A stretch of 64,000 nt of DNA. Origin: Palsa-1248 sp963737835. Lineage in GTDB: Bacteria > Gemmatimonadota > Gemmatimonadetes > Gemmatimonadales > Gemmatimonadaceae. Within the stretch, counting starts at the first letter, position 1, and each line of letters opens with the position of its first letter. Under the pieces are notes generated by a model that saw nothing but the letters and a program-made list of their open reading frames with translations, ran no database searches and was not told where the DNA came from. The stretch is taken from positions 3,913,096 to 3,977,095 of the forward strand of contig CAVTUH010000001.1 of assembly GCA_963737835.1 (NCBI GenBank), given 5' to 3'. This document shows positions 53,186 through 62,496 of the stretch, piece after piece. Both the position numbers and the translations under genes were made by a program.

Positions 53186-54604
53186 ATGGCACGGCATGCG
53201 ATCGCGGTGGTTGGGGTGGGGGTGGGGCTCGTCACACTTGCGGCAACAGCGCGAGGACAGGACACGAGTGTGGCTCGCACCGAACAATGGCGGTTTCTCT
53301 CCCCATCCACGTCGGTGTCGGATGACCCGCGGCGCACGCCGGTGCCACCCGGATCAAGTGGCCCGATGGGCACGATTGTGTTACGGGGGGGTCGCATCTT
53401 CGACGGCACTGGCACGCCGGCGCACGAGGCAACGCTCGTCATCGTGCGCAACCGCATCGATCGGATTCTTCCCCCGTCGGCGACTGGATGGCCGGCGGAC
53501 GCGCGTGTGATCGATGTGCCCGGAATGACGGTCATGCCCGGACTCATCGATCTCCACACCCATCTCACCTATCCCGATCCAGACACTCCGGGTCCGATCG
53601 CCGATAGCCATGCTGATGCGGCGTTGCGAGGCGTCGAGCATCTGCGGTACTACATCGAGAGCGGGATCACGAGCGTGCGCGATGTCGGATCGCAAGGTGA
53701 TGTGCCGTTCCGACTGCAGGAGTGGGTCGCGCGTAATCGCGTGATCGGGCCGCGTGTCTTCGCCGCGGGGAAGCTCATCACCGGAAAGGGCGGCCACGGC
53801 GACGACGGTGGGGATTACAACAGCACAGCCGAGGGGATGATCCGCGTTGCTTCGGGGCCGGACGATTGGCGCGAGGCGGTTCGCGAAGAGTTCGCCCAGG
53901 GCGCGGACCTCATCAAGATCGCGAGCCACTTCAGCCCAGCCGAAGTGTCCGCTGCCATTGAGGAGGCCCACGCACTCGGGCTCAAGGTGACGTGTGATTG
54001 TGAGACGTTCTACACCAGGTGGGCAGTCGAGGCCGGGATCGACATGATCGAGCATCCGCTGCCGCGCTCGGACGAAACCATCCAGCTCATGGCGCGCAAG
54101 GGCACGGAGTCGGATCCGACGCTCATCCCGTACATCATTATTTTCAATTCCGCCGGCGCGTACTACGGAACGCCGTCACGGCGATTTACTTTCTCGAAGG
54201 ACGCAGACCTCGAACTCGTGCGGAAGATGAAGCAGGCCGGAATCAAGCTGGGCATCGGCACGGACCTCGTGCGCGACTGGTTCCGGTATCTGCCGGGCCC
54301 GTACATCACGGAGCTCAAGCAGTTCGTGAGACTGGGCTACACCGTGCCCCAGGTGTTGCAGATCGCGACCCGGACGAATGCGCAGATGCTGGACATGGGC
54401 GACAAGCTGGGCACGCTCGAGACCGGAAAGCTCGCGGACGTGACGGTGGTCAGCGGGCGCCCGGATGTGACACTCAATGATCTGGCGAACGTATCATTCG
54501 TGATCCGCGACGGATACATCGAGGTCGAGCAGGGACGCGTGTCTCTGCCGCGACACACGCCGCTGGCAATGCCGCCATCCCCCGAGCGAGATCGCGCGCC
54601 GTGA
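53186..54604 (+). CDS. Exported amidohydrolase family protein
   Basis: 472 residues from ATG 53186 with a clear AAGGAG site. Signal peptide (IAVVGVGVGLVTLAATARGQ) then an amidohydrolase: VMPGLIDLHTHLTYPDP carries the metal H-x-H, the Lys/His region LIKIASHFSPAEVSAA, MIEHPLPR, and the C-terminal GIGTDLVRDW Asp with typical GTLETGKLADVTVV. It resembles imidazolonepropionase/prolidase-like secreted amidohydrolases; it probably cleaves a cyclic amide or peptide in the periplasm. It overlaps the next gene by four bases (GTGA). Confidence 0.88.
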   Translation: MARHAIAVVGVGVGLVTLAATARGQDTSVARTEQWRFLSPSTSVSDDPRRTPVPPGSSGPMGTIVLRGGRIFDGTGTPAHEATLVIVRNRIDRILPPSATGWPADARVIDVPGMTVMPGLIDLHTHLTYPDPDTPGPIADSHADAALRGVEHLRYYIESGITSVRDVGSQGDVPFRLQEWVARNRVIGPRVFAAGKLITGKGGHGDDGGDYNSTAEGMIRVASGPDDWREAVREEFAQGADLIKIASHFSPAEVSAAIEEAHALGLKVTCDCETFYTRWAVEAGIDMIEHPLPRSDETIQLMARKGTESDPTLIPYIIIFNSAGAYYGTPSRRFTFSKDADLELVRKMKQAGIKLGIGTDLVRDWFRYLPGPYITELKQFVRLGYTVPQVLQIATRTNAQMLDMGDKLGTLETGKLADVTVVSGRPDVTLNDLANVSFVIRDGYIEVEQGRVSLPRHTPLAMPPSPERDRAP

Positions 54605-55260
54605 GCGCCCGCAGTCGCGCAGCCAGCGTCTCAGTCATGCTGGCGCTAGCGGTTGCGCATCGTGCGGTCGCGCAGTCGGACTCGACGCCATACGTCAACT
54701 TCTGGGATCATCCGGTTCACGCGAGCGCGTTTGCGGGTGGCTCGTTTCCGACAGGCCAGTGGCGGGACGCCTTCGACGCGGCGTATGACGGCGGACTCAG
54801 CGTCGCGGTGCCTTTCAGGTCAGGCAGCGGATTCTGGCTCGAGGGACATTTCAACGGACAGTCTCAACTCATGAATGACGGCACACAGACGGCATTCGCT
54901 GCGGTAGGCGGTGGTGCGAGCATCCTGTCGCTGACCCTCAACGTCGTAGCGAATGCCCCTGACCTGCTCGGCCGCTTTACGCCCTATGTTGTCGGTGGCG
55001 GCGGCGGGTATTCACGCAAGGTCGAGATCAATGGCTTCACTGGCAACACCACATGCGACCCCTTCATCGGGTTTTGCGGTGTCTACGGGGCGCCAGCCAA
55101 CCGCACGCGAACGCAGAATGTACTCGGATGGGATGTGGGTGGCGGGTTCCGTTTCCGGGTCACGTCGTTCCGGGTCTTCGTCGAAGCCAGGTACAACACC
55201 GCCTACACCCGCTACGCGCCGACGACGTTTGTACCGCTCGTGTTCGGAGCAGAGTGGTGA
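54601..55260 (+). CDS. Outer-membrane beta-barrel protein
   Basis: 219 residues from GTG 54601, overlapping the amidohydrolase stop. Signal peptide VSVMLALAVAHRAVAQ, then alternating amphipathic beta-strands with Gly/aromatic girdles (GFWLEGHFNGQ, PYVVGGGGGYSRKVEI, VFVEARYNTAYTRYAP) and a terminal aromatic (VFGAEW), as in small OmpA/OmpW-type barrels. A Cys pair occurs in one loop (CDPFIGFC). Function probably porin-like or structural; linked to the amidohydrolase by overlap. Confidence 0.78.
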   Translation: MSARSRAASVSVMLALAVAHRAVAQSDSTPYVNFWDHPVHASAFAGGSFPTGQWRDAFDAAYDGGLSVAVPFRSGSGFWLEGHFNGQSQLMNDGTQTAFAAVGGGASILSLTLNVVANAPDLLGRFTPYVVGGGGGYSRKVEINGFTGNTTCDPFIGFCGVYGAPANRTRTQNVLGWDVGGGFRFRVTSFRVFVEARYNTAYTRYAPTTFVPLVFGAEW

Positions 55261-55817
55261 GCACTACGCGTCGACGTGCGAGCAATGGTCGCGCGACAGC
55301 GTAACGAGGCCTGCAATTCGACTGCAGCTGACGCGCTCGTTTTCACGAACATTTTACGAGTTCGATTTCACGAACATTTTATTTGAGCGCACTGACAGCC
55401 CCCTCATACTTCAGGGGCTGAGCGGCGGGCGTTGCCCATTGCGACGATCCGACGCGGACACGGTTGAGAAGTGACCTGATGGCGGATTCGTACACACCAT
55501 GTCGGCGCACGAATCGCTCGTGCGGATGGGGCTGAGAGCGGTCGACGGCATCGCTCACGCGTAGTGACTCTGCTGCGATCGCCGGATGGTCGCCGCTGCG
55601 CGGTACAGGCTTTCCCGACGGCAACCAGACTGTGTAGTACCACCCGGTCATCGCCCAGGATCTCGAGGCTGCTGGGGCGCTCGGAGGCTGGGTGAGGATG
55701 TGGTGCCATCGGTACGCCGCGATGCCGGAAATGCATTACGCCGTTGTGCACGGTGGGAGGCGAATCCTGGGTAATGTACCGTTGTGGATCGGGTCGGCAA
55801 GCTGAGGCAGGATCCCG
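55261..55817. other. Gap with direct repeats, hairpin and possible decayed gene
   Basis: No intact gene recognised in 557 bases. An AT-rich part has two direct copies of TTTCACGAACATTTTA (next entry). AGCCCC at about 55397 pairs with GGGGCT at about 55419 as a small terminator-like hairpin. From about 55440 to 55826 on the minus strand two adjacent frames contain protein-like stretches (GWYYTVWLPSGKPV; QRYITQDSPPTVHNGVMHF) that could be the remains of one broken gene; not enough to name it. Confidence 0.4.
55341..55381. repeat. Two 16-bp direct repeats, AT-rich
   Basis: TTTCACGAACATTTTA occurs at 55341-55356 and 55366-55381, starts 25 bases apart, in otherwise GC-rich DNA. It could be a regulator binding pair or a relic of an insertion. 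Confidence 0.8.
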
Positions 55818-55931
55818 ATGATGCATTCGGGCGATGAGGCCGGGGTCGTTGCCGTTGTGGTCGTGTTGGCGACGTTTCTGGCGACGCGGCTGCTCGGAGC
55901 GATTCGTGGGGACGTATTCCGTGGGGACTAA
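55818..55931 (+). CDS. Putative 37-residue membrane peptide upstream of kdp
   Basis: ATG 55818 opens a 37-residue frame ending TAA 55931, with GAGGCAGG upstream. It has one hydrophobic segment VVAVVVVLATFLATRLLGAI flanked by acidic residues before and basic after, as expected for a single-span peptide. It resembles KdpF-type and other small membrane subunits in size but not clearly in sequence. Position directly before the kdp operon suggests a link. Confidence 0.45.
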   Translation: MMHSGDEAGVVAVVVVLATFLATRLLGAIRGDVFRGD

Positions 55932-55944
55932 CTCTTAGGACGTA

Positions 55945-55965
55945 GCGCGGAGCGACGCTCCGTGC
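55945..55965 (+). promoter_or_regulatory. Hairpin in the kdp leader
   Basis: GCGCGGAGC at 55945-55953 pairs with GCTCCGTGC at 55957-55965 (nine pairs, one G-T, three-base loop). It lies between two tiny genes, just before the GGAGGA ribosome site of the 39-residue peptide, so it may tune kdp translation or act as an attenuator. Confidence 0.45.
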
Positions 55966-55986
55966 GACCGGAGGAGGACGCGCAGG

Positions 55987-56106
55987 ATGCTCGACTTTGT
56001 TTACCTGTTGGCCACCGTCGCGTTTTTCGCGCTCATGCTCGCGTTCGTCCACGGCTTGGAATTGCTTGGGCGCGACGCCGACGCTGAGGGGCGGGAGCAG
56101 TCATGA
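55987..56106 (+). CDS. 39-residue membrane protein preceding kdpF
   Basis: ATG 55987 (GGAGGA ten bases upstream) to TGA 56106. One TM helix (FVYLLATVAFFALMLAFVHG) followed by a charged tail (LELLGRDADAEGREQS). Small proteins of this form occur directly ahead of kdpF in several phyla. It overlaps kdpF by four bases (ATGA). Possibly an accessory to the K+ pump; no proven function. Confidence 0.7.
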   Translation: MLDFVYLLATVAFFALMLAFVHGLELLGRDADAEGREQS

Positions 56107-56192
56107 GCGCCGAGAGCATCATCGGAATCGCCGTGTCGGTTGCGATGCTGATCTATTTGGTCTATACGCTGCTCCGGCCGGAGCGATTTTGA
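56103..56192 (+). CDS. kdpF: K+-transporting ATPase subunit KdpF
   Basis: 29 residues, a single TM peptide (SIIGIAVSVAMLIYLVYTLL then RPERF), exactly the size and C-terminal Arg-Pro-Glu-(Lys/Arg)-Phe ending of KdpF. It stabilises the KdpABC complex in the inner membrane. The ATG lies within the upstream stop, and kdpA begins one base after its stop. Confidence 0.92.
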   Translation: MSAESIIGIAVSVAMLIYLVYTLLRPERF

Positions 56193-56193
56193 C

Positions 56194-57912
56194 ATGACGA
56201 TCAACGGCTGGATGCAGATTCTGCTGTACTCCGTCGTCCTCTTGGCGCTCACGAAGCCGGTCGGCGTGTACCTCGTGCGCGTCTATGACGGGTCGCTGCG
56301 CTGGTGGGGCCCGATCGAACGGGCCCTGTACCGCGTGGCCGGTGTCGATCCAGCCGAGGATCAACATTGGACGCGGTACGCGGCAGCGCTCCTCATTTTC
56401 AGTGCCGCCGGGATGCTGGTGACATATGTCGTGCTCCGGCTGCAGCAAGTGCTGCCGTTGAATCCTGAGCGCCTCGCCAATGTCGTCGACCGGCAGGCGT
56501 TCGAGACGGCGGCGTCGTTCACGACCAACACCAACTGGCAGTCGTATGCGGGCGAATCGACAATGTCGTATTTGTCGCAGATGACGCAGCTGGCATTTCA
56601 CAACTTCGCGTCTGCGGCCGTGGGCATGGCGTCCGCCGCGGCCCTCGTGCGCGGCCTCGCGCGCCGCCAGGCCGGGGGGCGGGTCGGCAACTTCTACGTC
56701 GACCTCGTGCGAGGGACGCTCTACGTCCTGCTCCCGTTCTCGCTCGTGCTGGCGCTCCTCTTCGTGCAACAAGGCGTCATCCAGAATTTCCATCCGTACG
56801 TCCACGCACTGACGCTCGAGGGTGCACACCAAACGATCCCCATGGGCCCGGTCGCGAGTCAGGAAGCGATCAAGCAGCTCGGTACGAATGGCGGCGGGTT
56901 CTTCAACGTGAACGCGGCGCATCCATTCGAGAACCCGACGCCGTGGAGCAATTTCCTCGAGATCGTCGCGATCTTCGTCATTCCAGCGGGACTCGTGTAC
57001 ATGCTCGGCCGGATGGTGAACAATGGCCGCCACGCGTGGGCGATCTGGGCCACAATGTTCATCCTGTTTGCGGGCGGGACGACGACGGCGTATTGGGCCG
57101 AAGCGCGCGGCAATCCGATTCACGCGGCGCGTGGAATCAATGTGGCGACCAGTGCCGTGAACCCGGGCGGCAACATGGAGGGGAAGGAAGTCCGGTTCGG
57201 CATCGCGAGCAGTGCGCTCTATGCCACCATCACGACGGATGCCTCGTGTGGCGCGATCAATGCGCAGCACGATTCCTTTACCCCGATCGGCGGCATGGTG
57301 CCGATGGTCAACATGCAGCTGGGGGAGCTCGTGTACGGCGGCGTCGGCGCTGGCCTTTACGGGATGCTCGTCGAGGTCGTGCTGGCGGTCTTCATCGCGG
57401 GCCTCATGGTCGGACGGACGCCCGAATATCTGGGCAAACGTATCGAGAGCCGCGAGGTGCGAGTGGTGATGCTGTTCGTGCTGGTCTACGCGTTCGTCGT
57501 CCTGACGTTCGCCGCGGCCTCCGCCGTCACCAAACCCGGGCTCGCCGGGCTCAACAATGCGGGGCCACACGGGTTCTCGGAGATTCTGTACGCGTTCAGC
57601 TCCACGGTGGCCAATAACGGCAGTGCGTTCGCCGGGCTCACAGGCAGCACGTACTACTACAACACCATGTTCGCGTTCGCGACGCTGTTCGGCCGCTTTG
57701 CAATGAAGGTCCCCGTGCTGGCCTTGGGCGGGTTCCTCGCCGAGCGGCGTGTCGCTCCGGAAACGGCGGGGACGTTCCCCGTCACCACGCCGCTGTTCGT
57801 GGGTCTCTTGCTCAGTGTCATCGTCATCGTCACCGCACTCACTTTCTTCCCGGCTCTCTCGCTCGGCCCGATCGTCGAGCAACTGCTCATGCGAGCCGGG
57901 CATCTCTTCTAA
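56194..57912 (+). CDS. kdpA: K+-transporting ATPase subunit KdpA
   Basis: 572 residues, about ten TM helices, the K+-selective channel-like subunit of the high-affinity Kdp pump. Selectivity-loop regions are present: TNTNWQSYAGESTMSYL, the GTNGGGFFNVNAAHPFENPTP loop and SSTVANNGSAFAG. Located in the inner membrane with KdpB, KdpC and KdpF. Ends 14 bases before kdpB. Normal length. Confidence 0.97.
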   Translation: MTINGWMQILLYSVVLLALTKPVGVYLVRVYDGSLRWWGPIERALYRVAGVDPAEDQHWTRYAAALLIFSAAGMLVTYVVLRLQQVLPLNPERLANVVDRQAFETAASFTTNTNWQSYAGESTMSYLSQMTQLAFHNFASAAVGMASAAALVRGLARRQAGGRVGNFYVDLVRGTLYVLLPFSLVLALLFVQQGVIQNFHPYVHALTLEGAHQTIPMGPVASQEAIKQLGTNGGGFFNVNAAHPFENPTPWSNFLEIVAIFVIPAGLVYMLGRMVNNGRHAWAIWATMFILFAGGTTTAYWAEARGNPIHAARGINVATSAVNPGGNMEGKEVRFGIASSALYATITTDASCGAINAQHDSFTPIGGMVPMVNMQLGELVYGGVGAGLYGMLVEVVLAVFIAGLMVGRTPEYLGKRIESREVRVVMLFVLVYAFVVLTFAAASAVTKPGLAGLNNAGPHGFSEILYAFSSTVANNGSAFAGLTGSTYYYNTMFAFATLFGRFAMKVPVLALGGFLAERRVAPETAGTFPVTTPLFVGLLLSVIVIVTALTFFPALSLGPIVEQLLMRAGHLF

Positions 57913-57926
57913 CCGCTCAATCGGTC

Positions 57927-60035
57927 ATGGCCGCCACTGCACGTCCGCTGTTCGACCCGGCGATTGTGAAGCGGGCAATTCGCGACGCGTTCGTTAAACT
58001 CCAGCCGCGCCACATGGTGCGGAACCCGGTTATGTTCGTCGTGCTCATCGGGAGCCTGCTGACGACGCTCGTGTTGTTCCGCGACATCATCACGGGCCAC
58101 GGACGCACCGGCTTCACGCTGCAGTTGGCCATCTGGCTCTGGTTCACGGTGCTGTTCGCCAACTTCGCTGAAGCAATGGCGGAGGGCCGGGGCAAGGCGC
58201 AGGCTGACACGCTGCGAAAAGCCCGCACCCAGGCGCAGGCCAAGCGCATTCCGACCATGGATCGCAAGGCGGAAGCCGTCACGCTGAGCGCGTCGAGCCT
58301 GCGGAAAGGTGATCTTGTCCTGGTCACGCCGGGTGACCTCATTCCCGGGGATGGTAATGTCGTGGAAGGGGTGGCATCCGTCGACGAGTCGGCTATCACG
58401 GGCGAATCCGCACCGGTGATCCGCGAGTCGGGGGGTGATCGCTCGGCCGTCACCGGCGGCACGCGCGTCCTATCCGACTATCTCATCGTCCGGATCACGG
58501 CGAATCCCGGAGAGACGTTCCTCGACCGCATGATCGCGCTGGTCGAGGGTGCGGAGCGGCAGAAAACGCCGAACGAGATCGCGCTCACGATCCTGCTGTC
58601 GGGCTTGACCATCGTGTTCCTGCTGGCGGTGGTGACACTGCAGCCATTCGCGATCTACAGCGGTACCTCACTCGGGATCCCCGTCCTCGTCGCGCTGCTC
58701 GTCTGCCTGATCCCGACCACCATCGGCGGCCTGCTCTCGGCGATCGGCATCGCCGGCATGGACCGGGTGATTCAGCAGAACGTGATCGCCATGAGTGGAC
58801 GATCCGTCGAGGCGGCGGGAGATGTGAACACGCTCCTGCTCGACAAGACGGGCACGATCACACTGGGCAATCGACAGGCCGTCGAGTTCGTTCCAATGAC
58901 CGACGTGGCGCCCGAATACCTGGCGGATCGGGCGCAGCTCGCATCGCTCGCCGATGAGACGCCTGAAGGGCGGAGCATTGTCGTACTAGCGAAGGAAAAG
59001 TTCGGGTTGCGCGGGCGGACGCTGGGCAATGGGAGTGCGGTCGAAGAGGGCACTGGCCCGGGCGTCGCGGTCGCCGCTCCGGCGATCGAGTTTGTCCCGT
59101 TCTCCGCGACGACACGCATGAGTGGCGTCAACCTCCCGACCGGCGTGCAGCTGCGGAAAGGTGCAGGTGACATGGTGGCGCAGTGGGTGCGCGGCCACGG
59201 GGGCACGATTCCCGAGAGCCTCCAAGCGACCGTCCAGCGGATTGCGCGTGAGGGGGGCACACCGCTGGTCGTCGCGGAGACTGAAAATGGCGCGGCGAAA
59301 GTGCTCGGCGTGATTTACCTCAAGGACATCGTGAAGGGGGGTATGCGGGAGCGGTTCGACCGCCTGCGCGCCATGGGGATTCGCACGGTCATGATCACCG
59401 GGGACAACCCGTTGACTGCGGCCGCCATCGCTCAAGAAGCCGGCGTGGATGACTTCCTGGCGGAAGCGACGCCGGAGGACAAGATGGCGCTCATCAGGCG
59501 CGAGCAAGCGGGTGGGCGCCTCGTGGCCATGACTGGCGACGGGACCAACAATGCGCCGGCGCTCGCCCAGGCCGACGTAGGTGTCGCGATGAACACCGGC
59601 ACGCAGGCCGCCAAAGAGGCCGGCAACATGATCGATCTCGACTCCAATCCGACGAAGCTGATCGAGATCGTGGAGATCGGGAAGCAGCTGCTCATGACTC
59701 GCGGCTCGCTGACGACATTCTCGATCGCCAATGACGTGGCGAAGTACTTCGCGATCATTCCGGCGATGTTCGTCGTGACGTTTCCAGAGCTGCAGGCGCT
59801 CAACATCATGCGTCTGCACTCGTCGGAATCGGCGATTCTCGCCGCGGTGATCTTCAACGCGCTCATCATCGTCGCGCTCATCCCGCTGGCCCTGCGCGGT
59901 GTGCGCTATCGGCCCATGGGAGCGGCGGCGATTCTGCGTCGCAATCTCTTCCTTTACGGGGTCGGCGGCGTGATCATCCCCTTCGTGTTCATCAAGCTCA
60001 TCAATGTACTGCTCGTTGCCATCCATCTCGCCTAG
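57927..60035 (+). CDS. kdpB: K+-transporting ATPase subunit KdpB (P-type ATPase)
   Basis: 702 residues, the catalytic P-type ATPase subunit. Phosphorylated Asp306 lies in LLDKTGTITLGN (E. coli D307). Other motifs are the actuator loop ESAITGESAPV, the nucleotide-domain VPFSATTRMSGV and KGAGDMV, and the hinge MTGDGTNNAPALAQADVG. It hydrolyses ATP to drive K+ uptake through KdpA. kdpC starts one base after its stop. Confidence 0.97.
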   Translation: MAATARPLFDPAIVKRAIRDAFVKLQPRHMVRNPVMFVVLIGSLLTTLVLFRDIITGHGRTGFTLQLAIWLWFTVLFANFAEAMAEGRGKAQADTLRKARTQAQAKRIPTMDRKAEAVTLSASSLRKGDLVLVTPGDLIPGDGNVVEGVASVDESAITGESAPVIRESGGDRSAVTGGTRVLSDYLIVRITANPGETFLDRMIALVEGAERQKTPNEIALTILLSGLTIVFLLAVVTLQPFAIYSGTSLGIPVLVALLVCLIPTTIGGLLSAIGIAGMDRVIQQNVIAMSGRSVEAAGDVNTLLLDKTGTITLGNRQAVEFVPMTDVAPEYLADRAQLASLADETPEGRSIVVLAKEKFGLRGRTLGNGSAVEEGTGPGVAVAAPAIEFVPFSATTRMSGVNLPTGVQLRKGAGDMVAQWVRGHGGTIPESLQATVQRIAREGGTPLVVAETENGAAKVLGVIYLKDIVKGGMRERFDRLRAMGIRTVMITGDNPLTAAAIAQEAGVDDFLAEATPEDKMALIRREQAGGRLVAMTGDGTNNAPALAQADVGVAMNTGTQAAKEAGNMIDLDSNPTKLIEIVEIGKQLLMTRGSLTTFSIANDVAKYFAIIPAMFVVTFPELQALNIMRLHSSESAILAAVIFNALIIVALIPLALRGVRYRPMGAAAILRRNLFLYGVGGVIIPFVFIKLINVLLVAIHLA

Positions 60036-60036
60036 T

Positions 60037-60750
60037 ATGTCTCGTATGCTGCGTAATCAATTTCGCCCGGCGATCGTGTTGACACTCCTGCTCATGATCA
60101 TTACGGGCTTCGTCTATCCCGGCGTCGTGACTGCGATTGGCCAGCTGCTCTTCCCGCACCAGGCGAACGGATCGCTCGTGTTGCGCGGCGGTGAGCCCGT
60201 CGGCAGTGCACTCATCGGTCAGGGCTTCAGTGCGCCGTACTACTTTCATCCGCGGCCGTCGGCGGCCGGGTCGGGGTACGTCGGTGACTCCTCGAGTGGC
60301 ACGAACCTTGGTCCGACGAGTCTCAAGCTTGCTGACACGCTGATTGGGCCGGCAATCGACAGCGCGGTCAAGAACGATGGTGCCGTCAAGGGCCACATCC
60401 CGTCGGACATGGTGACCTCGTCCGGGTCCGGTCTGGATCCGGATATCTCTCCGGCCAATGCGGCGCTGCAGGTCGCCCGCGTCGCGCGGGAGCGGAGCGC
60501 GAGCGTAGAGGCCGTTGAGGCACTCGTTGCTGCTCATACGACGGGCAGACAGTTCGGCATCTTCGGCGAGGCACGTGTGAACGTCTTGCTCCTCAATCTC
60601 GCGCTGGATTCGGCGTATCCCCGTCCTTCGGCTGGGGCGCCGCACGCGCTGTCCCAGGCGGCATCGCCGGAAGCCGTCCGGCCTGGGACCGCGACCGGTG
60701 GGTCTGTCACTCCTGGGAGAACGCTCTCAGACACGGCTCTTTCGCACTGA
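60037..60750 (+). CDS. kdpC: K+-transporting ATPase subunit KdpC
   Basis: 237 residues from ATG 60037, slightly longer than usual because of a Pro/Ala/Ser-rich tail (after LDSAYPRPS). One TM helix (FRPAIVLTLLLMIITGFVYPGVV) and a periplasmic domain with SLVLRGGEPVGSALIGQ, YFHPRPSAAG, GSGLDPDISPANA. KdpC stabilises the pump and helps K+ affinity. No kdpD or kdpE sensor genes are seen downstream before the window ends. Confidence 0.95.
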   Translation: MSRMLRNQFRPAIVLTLLLMIITGFVYPGVVTAIGQLLFPHQANGSLVLRGGEPVGSALIGQGFSAPYYFHPRPSAAGSGYVGDSSSGTNLGPTSLKLADTLIGPAIDSAVKNDGAVKGHIPSDMVTSSGSGLDPDISPANAALQVARVARERSASVEAVEALVAAHTTGRQFGIFGEARVNVLLLNLALDSAYPRPSAGAPHALSQAASPEAVRPGTATGGSVTPGRTLSDTALSH

Positions 60751-60758
60751 GCTTGACC

Positions 60759-60869
60759 ATGTCCCTACGACTTCTCGCCAGTGTCCTCGCGGTGGCGCTT
60801 GCCGGCAGCCTGCGCGTCACACGCGCGCGCCCGGTGATTCGACACGGGCCGGTTGGTCAACCCACCTGA
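60759..60869 (+). CDS. Putative 36-residue ORF, signal-peptide-like
   Basis: ATG 60759 to TGA 60869 encodes SLRLLASVLAVALAGS followed by an Arg-rich short tail. It could be a small exported peptide, or the broken start of a porin copy preceding the two intact ones. No homology recognised. The rest of the 300-base gap to the porin shows no other gene. Confidence 0.3.
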   Translation: MSLRLLASVLAVALAGSLRVTRARPVIRHGPVGQPT

Positions 60870-61053
60870 GGGTTTCGCGCGCGCAAATGGAGGCAACCCC
60901 GTATTGACTGGGCGGGTGTCAACGAGGTGGCGAAAGCGCGGACAACCTGCACGGTATTCCCTGACGCCAAATGACACGCTACTCGCCACTTTCCCCCGGT
61001 GCGTGTCTGAGACATGGGGGTCGATGGAGTCCCTTCAATCGGAGATCAGTTCA

Positions 61054-62466
61054 ATGCACGTCATTGCTCGTATGTGTGCTGTTCTCGCCTTCGTAGCGTC
61101 GCCGCTGTTGGCGCAGAAGCCGTCTGCCGACACGTCCAAGGCTGCCGACACGTCAAAAACGGCGGCAGCACAGCCCGACACGACATCAGCGGAACGGAAC
61201 TCGAAGTCTACGCCCTTCGCGTGGGGCGACTTCACTTGGGTGAACGGCAACGGTCGGACCCACACCTCCCCACTCGCGACCAAGTATTTCACACCCGAAT
61301 TCCGTGCCGACCTGAACTACGTGGCGGATGTGAACCAGCCCAAAGACCACACGCTTGATGGGGCGGCCGAACTGGGGCGCACCAACGAATACCAAGTCCA
61401 GCAGCTCGGTGTCGGCGGTGATTTCCATTACGACAACGTCCGCGGCCGACTCATGACGCAGTTCGGGATGTACTCGCAGTTGACCCCCCGTAATGACGCG
61501 AGCCCGGGCCGAGGCCAATGGAATCTGCAAGACGCCTACCGCTACGTGTCGGAGGCGTACGGCGGCTACCATTGGGACACGTGGCACGGGATCAATCTCA
61601 ATGTCGGGATCTTCCTGTCCTACATCGGGTTGTTCAGCTATTACAACGCCGATAACTGGGCGTATCAGCCATCCTACGTGTCCGCGAACACGCCATGGTT
61701 CTTCAACGGCGCGCGTCTCCAGACATTCCCGAGCGACAAGCTCAAGATCGAGTATTGGTTCATCAACGGGTGGCAGTCCTACGGCATGTTCAATCATCAG
61801 CCGGGGTGGGGCCTTCAGCTCACGTGGCGGCCCAGCGAGCGATTCACGATCATCAGCAACAATTACTATGGCTACGACGACCTCGGCGAGCCCGACCGGA
61901 TGCGTATCCATACCGACGATAGCTTCTTGATGAAGTACTATGATGAACCACAGAATTTTCTGAGCCGAGCGGCGTTCTCGTTCACTGGCGATGCCGGTTG
62001 TGAGAGCGGCAATCACGTCGCTTGCTTCAACGGGAATCCGACGACGAACCCGGACCAGTTCTTCCTTGGGTTCATGCTGTACAACCGCGCATGGTTCGTG
62101 CACAACCACTACGGATTGACCATCGGAGGCGGGGCGATCAACAATCCGGGCCGGTACCTCGTGCTGCTTCCCCCGATCAACGGTGCGACGGCGATTTCTG
62201 GCACTCCGTACTTCACGACGAATCCGGGCCAACAGTTCCAGGCATGGGACTCGTCCATCACGTTCGACTGGGCGCCGGACGACTACGTGATGTTTCGGGC
62301 CGAGGCAAACCATCGGGAGGCGGCGCAGCCCTACTTCGTGGGGCGGGGCGGTATCACTCCCGTCGGTGGCAATCAGGGCAGTGCGGGCTCGTTGGTGCCG
62401 GGGTTTACGCCGGACCTCGTGCGGGCCGAGACACGGTTCAATTTCTCGCTGCTCGTGAAGCTGTAG
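61054..62466 (+). CDS. OmpL-like beta-barrel porin (BBP2 family)
   Basis: 470 residues from ATG 61054, GGAG nine bases upstream. Signal peptide (IARMCAVLAFVASPLLAQ) then a barrel of the putative porin-2 type: PFAWGDFTWVNGNGR, FTPEFRADLNYVADVNQPKD, GGDFHYDNVRGRLMTQFG, ISNNYYGYDDLGEPDRMRIH, with alternating aromatic residues and an end RFNFSLLVKL typical of porins. Predicted outer-membrane pore. Directly after kdpC, this may allow K+ or other ions through the outer membrane, an inference from position. Confidence 0.85.
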   Translation: MHVIARMCAVLAFVASPLLAQKPSADTSKAADTSKTAAAQPDTTSAERNSKSTPFAWGDFTWVNGNGRTHTSPLATKYFTPEFRADLNYVADVNQPKDHTLDGAAELGRTNEYQVQQLGVGGDFHYDNVRGRLMTQFGMYSQLTPRNDASPGRGQWNLQDAYRYVSEAYGGYHWDTWHGINLNVGIFLSYIGLFSYYNADNWAYQPSYVSANTPWFFNGARLQTFPSDKLKIEYWFINGWQSYGMFNHQPGWGLQLTWRPSERFTIISNNYYGYDDLGEPDRMRIHTDDSFLMKYYDEPQNFLSRAAFSFTGDAGCESGNHVACFNGNPTTNPDQFFLGFMLYNRAWFVHNHYGLTIGGGAINNPGRYLVLLPPINGATAISGTPYFTTNPGQQFQAWDSSITFDWAPDDYVMFRAEANHREAAQPYFVGRGGITPVGGNQGSAGSLVPGFTPDLVRAETRFNFSLLVKL

Positions 62467-62496
62467 ACTCGTGGTGTAGTCAGCCGGACAGGTCCA

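Noticed and set aside
60870..61053. A c-di-AMP or other riboswitch in the kdp/porin leader
   Set aside because: No recognisable conserved riboswitch core could be read by eye in this stretch.
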